64,000 nt of DNA from Apricaphanius iberus. Its lineage: Eukaryota; Chordata; Actinopteri; Cyprinodontiformes; Aphaniidae. The first letter of the stretch is position 1. Each line of letters opens with the position of its first letter. Of this stretch, positions 10,901 through 20,825 are shown one piece after another. The notes below the pieces were generated by a model, which saw nothing but the letters and a program-made list of their open reading frames with translations, was not told where the DNA came from and did not search any database. The translations under genes and the position numbers were made by a program. The stretch is taken from NCBI GenBank assembly GCA_028564705.1, contig JAPXFQ010001767.1:124001-188000 (forward strand), written 5' to 3'.

Positions 10901-13900
10901 AAAAAGTATGACTTTAATCATAGAAATTTCATGCATTTTTATACTTTTCTATATCAGAGAATCGCACATTTTTTCCTAGAAAAAATTCGAAATGAATGTC
11001 AAAATTTCTCTTTTAACTCGTAATTTTGTGTAGTTTTAATTTTTAATCTCTGAAATTCTGAGTTTTAACTTGTAATTTTACTACTTTTTGACATCAGAGA
11101 ATTTTCCAGATTTTTCTGGAAAATATGTGACTTTAATCTCAAAGTTTTTTTATGTGGAAATTTACTCCAAAATATTTTTTTCTTTTTCTTACAATGGCCC
11201 TAATACTCCGTCATAGCCCCCCTGTTCCAGCTCTGGACTCACTCTGTTTCCGCTTTCAGACAAGGTGGCTCTGAAGATCCTGGACCGGCTGAGGCTGGAC
11301 GCCGAGGCCCAGCGGCTGCTCTCCAGGGAGATCAGCAGCATGGAGTCCCTGCAGCACCCCAACGTGATCCGGCTGTACGAGGTGGTGGAGACGCCGAGCC
11401 GCCTCTTCCTGGTGCTGGAGTACGCCGGCGGAGGGGACCTCCACCACCGGATCTGCAGCGCGGGGAAGCTGTGCGACAACACTGCCAAGATCACCTTCGC
11501 CCAGATCCTGTCTGCCGTCAAGTACATGGTGGGTGGCCCATAGGGGGCGCTGGACGCTTTTGTTGACCGACCAAGTACGTGTGGAACCAACTAGTGGGAT
11601 TCCTGCAGAGGTTACTGCCATGAGGGTCTAGATTCTGCACGGTAAAGAGCAAATGTGGATTAGTTTTTTTTAGTGTTACCAGCAGAGGAGGGTAGTAAAA
11701 AGTTACATTTACTCAGTTACATTTCAGGAGTAATCTATCAGATAAAATGTACCTTTGAGAGTAGCTTTACAACACCATCATTTTGACTCTGAATTGAGTC
11801 AAATATCTGGATGCTCCCCGTGATTAGCTGCAGGAAAAGAAACATTCTAATGTCATCTTTTGTCCGTTTACATTCATTTACTCACACAGAGAAGTTTGGA
11901 GCCACTTGGAGTCCTTTGAGAGAAGTGTTCACCCAGTCGTGATCAGTGTATATCCACATAATGGGAGTCAATCAGAGCAGGCGAAATGCCGCCTGTAATA
12001 AGGCATCATCTGCCCCAAAACTCCTTCATTTAACGATATTTTGTTATTAATAATCGGCAATATTCCCCCATGAGTGCGGAACGTCTTGGAGCTGCTAAGG
12101 TATTAGCTTTTGGGGTTTTTACAGGTTTTTAATGTAACTGATTCCAATTTACACTAATCTGGGATTTCAATCACTTCGCCGCCGTCCGCCATGACAGCTG
12201 TAGTCTGATTGGATAAGGAAAGGGAGTCTGTAGAAGCTGAAGTTAGTCCAACTGGTCATTCAGTTGGTGTAATTTGGAAACACACAAACATGAACATGTT
12301 GATGTCTGCAGTAGCAAGTTCTGTCTGACCGACCGCCGTAGAGCACAGAGTGAAAGTCCTGATCAGACTACAACCAGGATGGAGAACAGCGGTTATGCTA
12401 TTGTAATCGTGCGATAGTGTAGTTCTGTTTTATAATTGAAATCACCCTGGTGCTGAAATAATAAACACTTCCAAGACTATTGCTAACAATCAATAACAAA
12501 ACATGGTTCAATGAAGGAGTTTTGGGGCAGATAATGCCTTTATTACAGGCAGCAAACCTCCTGCCCTGATCGACTCCTATTATATGCACATGCAGTACAG
12601 ACCAAAAGTTTGGACGCACCTTCTCATTCAGTGCGTTTTCTTTGTTTTCATGACTACATTGCAGATTCTCACTGAAGGCATCAAAATTATGAATGAACAC
12701 ATATGGAATCATGTAGTACTTTTACAAAAAAGTTGTTAAATAACCTGGCCTCCAAAGTCACCGGACCAGAACCCAATGGAGATGAATTGGGGTGAGCTGA
12801 ACCGCAGAGTGAAGGCAAAAGGTCCAACAAGTACTAAGTATCTCTGGGAACTCCTTCAAGTCTGTTGGAAAACCATTTCTGGTTACTGGAAGCTCAAGAG
12901 AATGCAAAGCAGTAATCAGAGCAAAGGGTGGCTACTTTGAGGAATCTAAAATATAACACATGGATTCAGTTATTTCACCCTTTTTGTTTAAGTACATACA
13001 GTTATTACATACATCATGTGTTCATTCTTAGTTTTGATGCCCTTAATTGAGAATCTACAATGTAGTCATGAAAATTAAGAAAACGCATTGAATGAGTAGG
13101 TGTGTCCAAACTTTTGGTCTGTGCTGTACGCTGTTCGCAACTGGATATAAACTCCTTCTAAAGGACTCCAAGTGGCTTCAAACTCGTCTGGGTGAGTAAA
13201 AGACATAATATTAGCTAAAAAATAAGATTCAGGTTGAAAAAAAACCCTGATTGGGGAGCCTAAGCCACACCCTTCTACTTCCGGTCCATGGGTCCCTGAC
13301 TGCCCAAAAAAAATTAATGAGAGTGAATGGAGCGTTAAAAGTTATCTTCTGATCCAGTTTGAAATGCGCCGTGGATCGAACATATGATGTCCGTGTGTAA
13401 CAGAGTTAAAAATGCACTTTATTAATTATTATTTTCAACTTGTATTTCTAAGTTATATTTTATAATTTTATGATTATTTTGAGTGTTTGTGAATTTTATC
13501 TCAATTGGTTATTTCCGTTTATCATTATTTTATTTATTTTTCCTGTGGAAATTCTTCCTCCCTGCACAATGCCTTGTCTGTGCTTCCTGGGCTTCCGTAG
13601 CTCCCTCGCCCTTCTCCCTCAGTCCCGTTTTGTGTTGCTGAGGGAGCAGAGGTGCAGAGGAAGAAACAGAGGGATAAAAAAAATGTGTTTTCATGTCCTT
13701 CTGCAGAAATAAATTAAGAGAAAACTGTACTTTGAGTCCTCCTTCATGCCCCAAGCCACACATCGGTTACACGTGAATTTTAAAAACAAATTTTGATACA
13801 GAGAAAACGCTGATTTTCAACCGGAGGTAAAAGTTACTTTAGGTTTTGTGTGAAAACGTATAGCGGACTACAACTGCAGAAGAAGAAGCAGAGCGAGCGT

Positions 13901-16249
13901 CGTAGCCTCCAGGATGAAGAAAGGAGAATTACAGTGTGTCCACACCAAACGCGATAGGAGCGACTACAGCTTCAGGTTTACATGTAAAATCAATGGAGGA
14001 GCGAGATGCAGCGCGACTTGGTGTCCCGCGACACTTCAGAAGCAGATTTGCGTCACGAAAAAGCTTTTCTGCCTGATTTGCGCGAACGCTTCGCGCTACA
14101 GATGCGATGGAAAATTTGCGCTGCATTTTATGTGGTGTATTTTGTGCATTCGCGCTCATGGCGTCTATCGCTCGAGTTGAAAATCTCTGAACTCCAGCTT
14201 CAATTCGCGCCACGACAACCAATCAGGGGACAGAGTTTCAGTGATTCTGTGAGTGTCATGGAGTCACAGCCTCGGCAGGACATGGAGGAACTACTGATCA
14301 ACATCGTGGCTAATCACCCCGAGCTACACAAGCAGTTTTCAATACAAAGACAGAAATAAAAAAATAAACTATTTAGACAGGAATGCTCTTAAGAGGTTTG
14401 TGGGTGGCTTTTAAAAGAGGCGGTGTTGCTTTAAAAGGACCTCTTGGCCTAGAAGTCAGCCTTGAAACGGCCTCCTCACCTGGTTTCCTGGTAGCAGCTC
14501 CCGCACCACGTCCCACGCTGCTCAAATATTATAAACTTTTACGAACTGCAGACAGATGGACAGCTGCTCAGAAATGTAGTTGGTGTGTCGGCAGGCGAAG
14601 CTTGGACCTTCACGGCACAAACTGGGTGAGCAGGTCACGTTCTCCAGGCGGCGAGGAGCCGGTGTTTATTAGAGGCTCGCTGCTGTTTATGGATCCCTCC
14701 GCCGTAGCTAGACTGTATCTGTAGCTCACCAAACCCCCAGTGCAGCGGTCCCAGCTCTACCGGAGGCCAAACCGAACACGTAATCCACTCTGTCCTCCGT
14801 CAGGTTGGTCAATAATCCACCGACAGCTGCACTATAGCCACAGCTCCGCTGAAGGCCAGTTCGCGCGTGAAAATACCATATTTTAAGCGCAAACAGCTAG
14901 GCGTGTGTCGCGCTTTATAGTCGCTCCTATCGCGTTCAGTGTGGACACAGCGTTAAACACGGAGAAAACCTCTATAAATCTGACCATGTGGAAAGTAGCA
15001 GCTATGTCAGGGGTAAAGCAGTAGGTGGAGTGAGAGCCAGCATGGAGGAGAAGCTCTACAAGCTCTAGGTGAGTGTTTTACATGCTATAGCTAGTGCTAG
15101 CTCCTGTTAGCCAAATGGTGCCATATATGCGACTTCTGACTTCTGATTTGTAGGCATTTTAAATGTGATTTTTTACAATCAAATAAATCCCTAATCACTG
15201 GACAAACACAGTTTAAATGTACATCATTAGTTATCATTTAAATCAAAGTACAACGTATGTGTGATTCAGAACGTAAGACAAAGCGAACCAGAAAAAAACT
15301 TTTATCGCTCCATTGACTTCCATTCATTATTTTTTCGGTTTGGGGACCCACGGGCCGACCGGAAGGGGAGGAGCCTTAGGCTCCCCATGAAAAAAGAATC
15401 GCAATGAACATTTTAAAACCATTAAACGTTGCCCGGCGCTGTCTGACCCGTCTCTCTCTCTCTCTCTCTTTTGCCGTGCAGCACAACATGAACATCATCC
15501 ACCGCGACCTGAAAGCGGAGAACGTTCTGTTCACCAGCGGCGGCTGCGTGAAGGTCGCCGACTTCGGGTTCAGCACCCGCGTGTCGAGCCGCAGCAGCGC
15601 CCTGGACACCTTCTGCGGCTCGCCCCCCTATGCCGCCCCGGAGCTCTTCAGGGACGACTGCTACCTGGGGCCGCCGGTAGACGTGTGGGCCATGGGGGTC
15701 CTGCTCTTCTTCATGGTGACGGGCTCCATGCCGTTCCGGGCCGACACCATGGGCAAGCTGCGGCGCCACATCTTGGAGGCCGACTATGCCGTACCGCCGT
15801 GGGTGCCCGGCCCCTGCCAGCGGCTCATCAGGGGCATCCTGAAGGCCGCCCCCGCCGAGCGCTACGCCGTCGACCAGATGCTGGGCTGCGACTGGCTCCT
15901 GCCCGTGGAGTTCCCCTGGACTCTGGTGCCCTTCGAGGCGCCCAGCCCCCTGCAGAGCCTGCTGGAGTCGGAGCGCGAGAACCTGGAAGAGGAGGAGGAG
16001 GTGGAGGAGGAGGTGAGGGGCTCCCTGGAGGAGCTCGGATTCACCGCCGAGCACCTCCGGAACAACCGGCTGACGGAGAGCCGCAGCCCCGTCACCGGGG
16101 CGTACCGCATCCTGCTCCACCGAGCCCAGAAGAGGCGGGGCTGCGACTCCCCGCCGGTGGTCCGGGGGATGGTGAGGGACCCCAAGAGGGAGGGGCTCCG
16201 TGCTTACAGGGGCCTCCGCCATACCTCCAAGTTCTGCGTGCTGTCGTAG
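7685..16249 (+). CDS. nim1k: NIM1-like serine/threonine protein kinase (complete CDS, 3 exons)
   Basis: The coding exons are 7685..7961, 11260..11528 and 15482..16249. They join in frame to 437 residues, against 436 for human NIM1K as I recall it. The family is AMPK-related kinases. Visible parts are a glycine loop GEIGYGTFSRV (about residues 73-83), the ATP-anchoring lysine in VALK (98), the alpha-C glutamate in SREISS (116), the catalytic loop HRDLKAEN (189-196, Asp191), DFG (209-211), and the activation loop LDTFCGSPPYAAPE, whose Thr225 lies where LKB1 phosphorylates NIM1. All catalytic residues are present. The C-terminal tail has an acidic run (EEEEEVEEEV) and ends RHTSKFCVLS, very close to the NIM1 tail. 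The start is the ATG at 7685, two bases after a likely acceptor, so a non-coding exon probably lies upstream. Exon GC is far above that of the flanks. Confidence 0.95.
8160..8903. mobile_element. TIR-type non-autonomous element, copy 1 (intron 1 of nim1k)
   Basis: Ends are TGGGGAGCCTAAGTC and, on the other strand, TGGCTCCCTAAGTC. Both are followed by a CCGGTC...GGGTCCC stretch. The same 740-bp unit, reversed, forms the outer element at 13252..15387, and a short end-only remnant sits at about 54093..54121. No coding capacity is seen. The superfamily is not assigned. Confidence 0.65.
10677..11205. mobile_element. long palindromic MITE (foldback) in nim1k intron 1
   Basis: The left end TTAGGGCCATTGTAA and the right end, read on the opposite strand as TTAGGGCCATTGTAA, match. 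The arms stay complementary for at least 100 bases (for example AAATATTTTGGAGTAAATTT). The AT-rich interior has repeated CAGAGAATTTTC-type motifs. Its right end lies about 55 bases before the acceptor of exon 2. Confidence 0.75.
11260..11528 (+). CDS. nim1k: nim1k coding exon 2
   Basis: Acceptor CGCTTTCAG, donor TACATG|GTGGGT. It encodes the rest of the N-lobe, including VALK, SREISSME, HPNVIRLYEVVE and the hinge LEYAGGGDL. Confidence 0.95.
11873..13206. mobile_element. foldback element in nim1k intron 2, interrupted by a Tc1-like copy
   Basis: The arms are inverted copies. ACTTGGAGTCCTTTGAGAG near 11900 pairs with the region near 13160, and GCCCCAAAACTCCTTCATT near 12020 pairs with the region near 12515. 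The right arm is split at a TA by a Tc1-like element at 12598..13126. Confidence 0.6.
12598..13126 (+). mobile_element. deleted Tc1-like transposon
   Basis: It is flanked by TA on both sides (12596..12597 and 13127..13128). Terminal repeats are CAGACCAAAAGTTTGGAC on the left and the same sequence behind CAGCA on the right strand, and CATTCARTGCGTTTTCTT follows within each end. The interior keeps transposase fragments around SPDQNPME (the conserved end of the DDE region of Tc1 transposases), with most of the gene deleted. Confidence 0.8.
13396..13771. mobile_element. solo LTR (376 bp) with 4-bp target duplication
   Basis: It begins TGTAACAG and ends CGGTTACA, so it has TG...CA ends within a TGTAAC/GTTACA inverted repeat. 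It is flanked by CGTG on both sides (13392..13395 and 13772..13775). The host sequence is known from the uninterrupted copy 1 of the surrounding element, so the insertion boundary is direct. An AATAAA lies near 13708. No internal retroelement region is present. Confidence 0.75.
13932..14952. mobile_element. PIF/Harbinger-like element with TTA target duplication
   Basis: The ends are CAGTGTGTCCACACC on the left and CGCTGTGTCCACACT on the opposite strand of the right end. Both lead into AACGCGATAGGAGCGACTA. TTA flanks both sides (13929..13931 and 14953..14955), the duplication typical of PIF/Harbinger. A fragment around 14259..14358 (EELLINIVANHPELHKQF) looks like the start of a MADF/SANT-like domain of the second Harbinger protein. 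This is an inference from pattern. Confidence 0.65.
15482..16249 (+). CDS. nim1k: nim1k coding exon 3
   Basis: The acceptor follows a (TC)n tract and GTGCAG. It encodes the C-lobe and tail in one exon of 255 codons plus TAG. Confidence 0.96.
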   Translation, partial: HNMNIIHRDLKAENVLFTSGGCVKVADFGFSTRVSSRSSALDTFCGSPPYAAPELFRDDCYLGPPVDVWAMGVLLFFMVTGSMPFRADTMGKLRRHILEADYAVPPWVPGPCQRLIRGILKAAPAERYAVDQMLGCDWLLPVEFPWTLVPFEAPSPLQSLLESERENLEEEEEVEEEVRGSLEELGFTAEHLRNNRLTESRSPVTGAYRILLHRAQKRRGCDSPPVVRGMVRDPKREGLRAYRGLRHTSKFCVLS

Positions 16250-16360
16250 CGAGCCGTCACCGGGGACCGATGCACGTTTTATACCGACTGGGTCGAACAT
16301 TCGGCGCCGCTCTGTCCAAGGAAACTTTTCTGTTTGTGTGAAAGTGCCTGAAAAACGAGA

Positions 16361-16366
16361 AATAAA
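16361..16366 (+). terminator. nim1k: nim1k polyadenylation signal
   Basis: AATAAA, 111 bases after the stop codon, in a short 3'UTR. Confidence 0.7.
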
Positions 16367-16477
16367 ATGAACTCAGCGTCAAAGGTGAAACTTGAAATTG
16401 AAAATTGTTGGTGTTTTTTATTTTGTAGCTTATTTGTTTAAGACCCTTTCTGCTTTTTTTATGTGACAGACAAAATG

Positions 16478-16805
16478 TAGGGATACCATAAAAATGTACT
16501 TGTATCAGTATCGGTTATTTAACAGATAAAATTTCATCGCAGTTTTGTTTTTTCACTTGAAATTTGAGGTTTTTTTGGTCATTTAAAAAAAAACAAACGT
16601 TTTTCTATCTAACTCACACTCATTTATGTACTAGTGGGCATTGAAAAGGCCACTAGTGTAACGAGCATTGTAGAAAATGAAACGTCTTCCGATTCATTGC
16701 ATTTTTTTGTTGTTGTAGAAGTATCGGGGCTGGTAATCGGTGTCGGAAAGTACTCAGATCCAAGCGTCGCCGTGGTTTGAAAAAAGTGGTAACGTTGCAT
16801 CCCTA
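16478..16805. mobile_element. hAT-like MITE just downstream of nim1k
   Basis: It runs from TAGGGATACC to GTTGCATCCCTA, with GTATCGG-type motifs inside both ends. It is closely related to the copy at 38755..39049. Confidence 0.6.
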
Positions 16806-17589
16806 ACAGAGTGTGCTTCAATTCAGCAACAACAACCCCCCCAAAAAAAAACTGTCAAAGGGAAACCAAATGTCATCCGTATCGATGAGTCGTCGTGGAT
16901 GGTGTTGCTGTTGGCAGGAAGGATCTCCAGTAGCAGTCAGTCTTACTGCTAATCTGAATAGGCCTCTGACTGAATACTGTTGCTGTATGATATGCTAGCA
17001 GCTCCCTTATCAGGGCAACAGAAACGATATTCCACAACAACACGTCGTGGATGACACGATCAGCTAATCCGCCTCATTTGCCTTTGCCGTCCCTCTTTCC
17101 ATCTCCTTCTGGCCAAATGGTTAGAAAGTCAGGCAGAAAGATGTTGGAAGAGATTAGGTTTGGATACAGACGCTCTGTACATCTTAAGTACTGACTGAAA
17201 ACATTTGGTATTAAAGAAAGAAACCCTTCTGGTTACTTTTTCCAATAAAATGTCCCCTTTAAGGAGCCACAAGACTTTTCAGAATAGTAGCGCTGTAGTT
17301 AGTGACTTTTTAGGCTCTTTTTCAAGACTTTCTTTTGTGTTAATGGAGACTTTTAGGGACCGATTCAAGAGCAGGACGTAAATAAAAAAATGTCTTTGTC
17401 AAAAATAAACAACTGCACATTAAGATAAATAACCGATTTCACTCTCCCACCGCCACCTTGGCCGCATCTCGTTGCCGCTGGAAGATACAGCTGGATTTGT
17501 GTTTTTCAGTTCGGCCCCGTCGGTTTGCCACGCATGTGTGCCAAAATGAATCCAGCCATGTTTCACCTGAGCACATGCAGAAGGCTACG

Positions 17590-18050
17590 ATTGCGAACTC
17601 AAGAGTTCAGAGCAACTTTAAAGAGTGACACCAAAACAGAAAGAACTTCCAGCTATCATTAAACTCTGCTGTTTGGGAACATCAATGGTTTCCCATGCAG
17701 CTACTGTAGAAAAAGAAAGACGAACCGAATCCAGAACTTTGTCAGTGAACGCATCTTTTTCAACAGCAATAAGGTCCATAACACAGGTCACCATGGCTAC
17801 CAGTAGCATCCAATCAGACCAAACTCCTGATTCTGGATAAAACGCATGTTAGAGGAAACTGCTCCCATGCTGCTTTCAAGTACAGCTGGGAAACTATGCT
17901 GGCACTCCAAAGTGATTAAAACATGCTTTATTTTCAAATATGGAGAAAGTATTAAACATTTCTAAACATTAACACTGACTGTTTTTAAGTGATTATATTG
18001 TTTTCTGCTCTGGCTAGGTCTGCTTGTACTATTTTAGTCATTAATTTTAC
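17590..18050. repeat. dispersed hAT-like repeat fragment
   Basis: The stretch including CGAACCGAATCCAGAACTTT and AGCAATAAGGTCCATAACAC recurs at about 49.75-49.84 kb. Parts recur inverted near 7.1-7.26 kb, and the TTTTCTRCTCTGGCTAKGTC motif recurs near 6.87 and 18.61 kb. I cannot define its ends. Confidence 0.4.
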
Positions 18051-18899
18051 ATCAAACGTGTCCACTGAAAATCACGAAAAACTGTTTTATACAATCAGCC
18101 ATCCTGAGTTGTATAAGCATATGCTGCATGTGAATATTTTTCCCGAACTCATTTCTCTGCATCAGTTGGAGAGAAAAAAAATAGACTAGAAAACGCTCCA
18201 CAAAGTCTAGAAAAGCCTTTGAACATCATCTCGAATGGGATCGCAAACAAGAGGGCTGCATTATTTTGTTCAGGTAGCTGAGCTGTAGCTCCGAGAAACG
18301 CTGCGTTTCACTCCATCTAAGGTTAAATACCGGCATGATTTTGATGTAAGAGTTGTGATGCAGACAGCCAATCAAGGAAGGACAGAAATGTGCATCACAT
18401 CAATCTTTAAGAGAAAGCCCCCAAATTGTGACGTCCCCCCCCCCCCCCCACACACACCCCCACACTGCTGCACTAAATTGGAAAGGAGTAAAAATAGTGT
18501 TGCAAACAGACACAGACACGCATTCTTTTATAACAGAACACACGTGAAAAATAAAATACAAATACCTGTAAATGAAACATTTAATACTGACTGTTTTCAA
18601 GTGGTTATGTAGTTTTCTACTCTGGCTATGTCCGCTTGTACTACTTTACTTATTTATTTTGAGCAATCCAATCAAATCTCCAGTTAGTTTTATACTTTCA
18701 ACTTTTTTTTTAAATAATAGAAAATAAAATGAAGTTAATTTCAGGAAAGGAAAGGAAGGAACATAGGAAAAGGGTTCTTTATTAATGCTGATCAGTTTTT
18801 AAGAAACCTATTCTTGTTTTTCTTTTGTCCTGATCAAAATGTAGTAAACCGTGACCTTAATTCCCCAAATACGTACTGAAGCATCAACTCAACAGGAAT

Positions 18900-19205
18900 G
18901 ACTTTTCGAGTGCCAAGAAGGCCAAAACCAAACTTTTAGGCCTAGTTGCGAAACATGCGAGGAAGAAAACTAGAGCTGCATGACCCCGAACTCACCACCC
19001 TTTATGGTGAAACAGGTTAGTGGCAGCATCATGCTGTGAAGATGCTTTAAAAAACGAAGTTCTCCATCCAGTCTGGGTTTGATTTCTTAACAACACAACC
19101 TGGTTCTGCAAAAGCCCTGCTTCAGTGGGGAGCTAAATACAAATCTACGCCACACTTTTCAGATTTATACGCCGTTTCATTTTCATTCTGCTTTACAGTG
19201 ATGCA
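18900..19205 (+). mobile_element. Tc1/mariner-like relic
   Basis: It contains TGGCAGCATCATGCTGTG and a downstream CACACTTTTCAGATTTAT stretch, landmarks I associate with the 3' half and end of fish Tc1-like elements. The frame is broken and the boundaries are unclear. Confidence 0.35.
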
Positions 19206-19489
19206 GGACTTTGAAGTTTTGTGGGTTTTTATTGGAAGATAATGTGAGAAAGTCCCAGGAATATTCAGGAAGTTTTATTCCTTTACTCTCTTCTGTCCCA
19301 GTCTCGGTAGCTCCTCCCAGTTTAACACCAGTTTCTGGAACCCCATTGTTGCAGCTCAGAGAGCAGGTGGTCCCGTCTGATCTGACTGCGTCTGTTTGCT
19401 CAAACTTTCACCGAGCGTCTGCGAGTAAATAACAGCAGCTGGTAGGAACCGACCCCTCCCGTCCCTCCCGAACCTATCCGTCTCTCTGA

Positions 19490-19645
19490 CCCCGGCTGAC
19501 CCCCATCCTCACAGAACGGCAGATGGCGCGGCGCGGCCCCCGGAGACATCTGTGGCCGGGGACAATGGGCCCTCTGTGTGTGGAGCTGACAGCCGGGCCA
19601 TTGTTAGGAGCCTCACATATAGTCATGCAGATGAGGGAGGAGGAG
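19490..19645. promoter_or_regulatory. candidate enhancer / conserved non-coding block
   Basis: This is a compact GC-balanced block without reading frame or repeat character, inside AT-rich DNA. It holds an inverted pair of SOX-like sites (ACAATGG at 19562..19568 and CCATTGT at 19598..19604), a POU-like ATGCAGAT at about 19625 and a CAGATG E-box. It lies 1.1 kb beyond the 3' end of the minus-strand gadd45 gene. Function is inferred only from motif content. Confidence 0.3.
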
Positions 19646-20097
19646 ACGCGTCAGGGATGCAAAACTCACTCATCCATGAACCCCCGAAACGCCCCTTTTT
19701 ATTCATCCCAAACACAAAGTGAGAACCCAAGATCAGAAATGAATCTCCAAGGATTTTATTGAGTATTTTTACACTTAAAACATTTTTAAATCTCTTAACT
19801 CTTACAAGTTTCAAACACATTAGGATATTATTATTTATTTTCACAGGGGTATTTGAACAAATCAGTTGGGTCTCTGCTCATCTGCAGAGATCAAAAACTT
19901 TATACAAAAATGGAGCCAAAACATTTCAGTAGATTTTCACACAAACTACTGGGAAAGAAAAACAGTAAGCATTTTTTTTATTCATTAAAAAAAAAAAAAA
20001 TCTGAATCAACTAAAAATATCAAGTTATCCTGATTAAATTAATATATAATGTAAACTCAGAATTTCAGGTAAAAAGGCTTATTTTTGTGTCCAAATT

Positions 20098-20103
20098 TTT
20101 ATT
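20098..20103 (-). terminator. gadd45g: probable polyadenylation signal of the minus-strand gadd45 gene
   Basis: The minus strand reads AATAAA about 610 bases after the stop codon, just beyond the near-identical duplicated block. Confidence 0.4.
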
Positions 20104-20711
20104 TATCAAAATGTTTTTTTTTATATAATTTAGTCATTTTCTAAAGTTAAACCTTTAGATAAAAGACTTTTTAAAGTATTTTTTTTGTCATTGTTAAATT
20201 TCTAAAGTGAAACCTTTAGAGAATTAAGACAATTCTGGAAAGTGGGAAACATTTCCGCTGACTGCAACTGCTGTCATGTTGCTCAGCTAAAGAGGAACAT
20301 CTGTGAAAAGTCTCTTTCCAAGATGGCCTCTTCTTCCTCAGCACCGCTTCTTCTCCTGCTGCGCGTGCTTCTGCGTGGCGACGTTCGCTCCGTGGGGACC
20401 ACGGGATGCAGAACTCGCTTCTCCTTCCTCTCCAAACCTCATCCGCACAAAGAATGAGGGTCGACGATGTGTCGCCCCCCCGCTGCATGCCCGACCTCGT
20501 TCACAGAAAGAACGAGAGTCATCTTGGCACGGACGGGGGTGCGGGGGGCGAACGGTTCCACGGCGGGACGGGGCCCGGCGCCGTGCTTCCCTGGACGGGG
20601 AGCGAATCCTCCTCAGGAGCGTCCAGGGATGAGACAGAAACAGGATCATCCTGGTCATCAGGATGAGTATTTCCAGGTAGGAATCAGGCAGGTGAGGAGC
20701 AGCGTCCCGGA

Positions 20712-20825
20712 TCAGCGCTCGGGGAGGCTGATCTCGGGAACCCAGTCGTTCATCCGGCGGCTCTCCTCACAGAACAAGTGGAGCTTCTCCAGGGCTGGGT
20801 CCTCCCATGATTCATCAGCTGGGTT
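20712..20825 (-). CDS. gadd45g: gadd45 (minus copy) exon 3
   Basis: 114 nt, acceptor GGTTGAACAG, ending CCCGAGCGCTGA. It encodes the 37 C-terminal residues. Confidence 0.95.
   Translation of the reverse strand, partial: NPADESWEDPALEKLHLFCEESRRMNDWVPEISLPER

Larger units (their letters stand above)
13252..15387. mobile_element. TIR-type element, copy 2, carrying two nested insertions
   Basis: This is a reversed copy of the 8160..8903 element, running TTGGGGAGCCTAAGCC to GCCTTAGGCTCCCCA. Its 2136 bases include a solo LTR plus 4-bp duplication (380 bases) and a Harbinger-like element plus 3-bp duplication (1024 bases). Removing both leaves 732 bases, against 744 in copy 1. Confidence 0.75.

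Noticed and set aside
14383..14724. A 113-residue frame in nim1k intron 2
   Set aside because: It lies inside the Harbinger-like element and does not resemble a transposase or the accessory protein.
15685..16341. 218- and 292-residue frames overlapping nim1k exon 3
   Set aside because: These are shadow frames of a GC-rich exon. The kinase frame explains the sequence fully.
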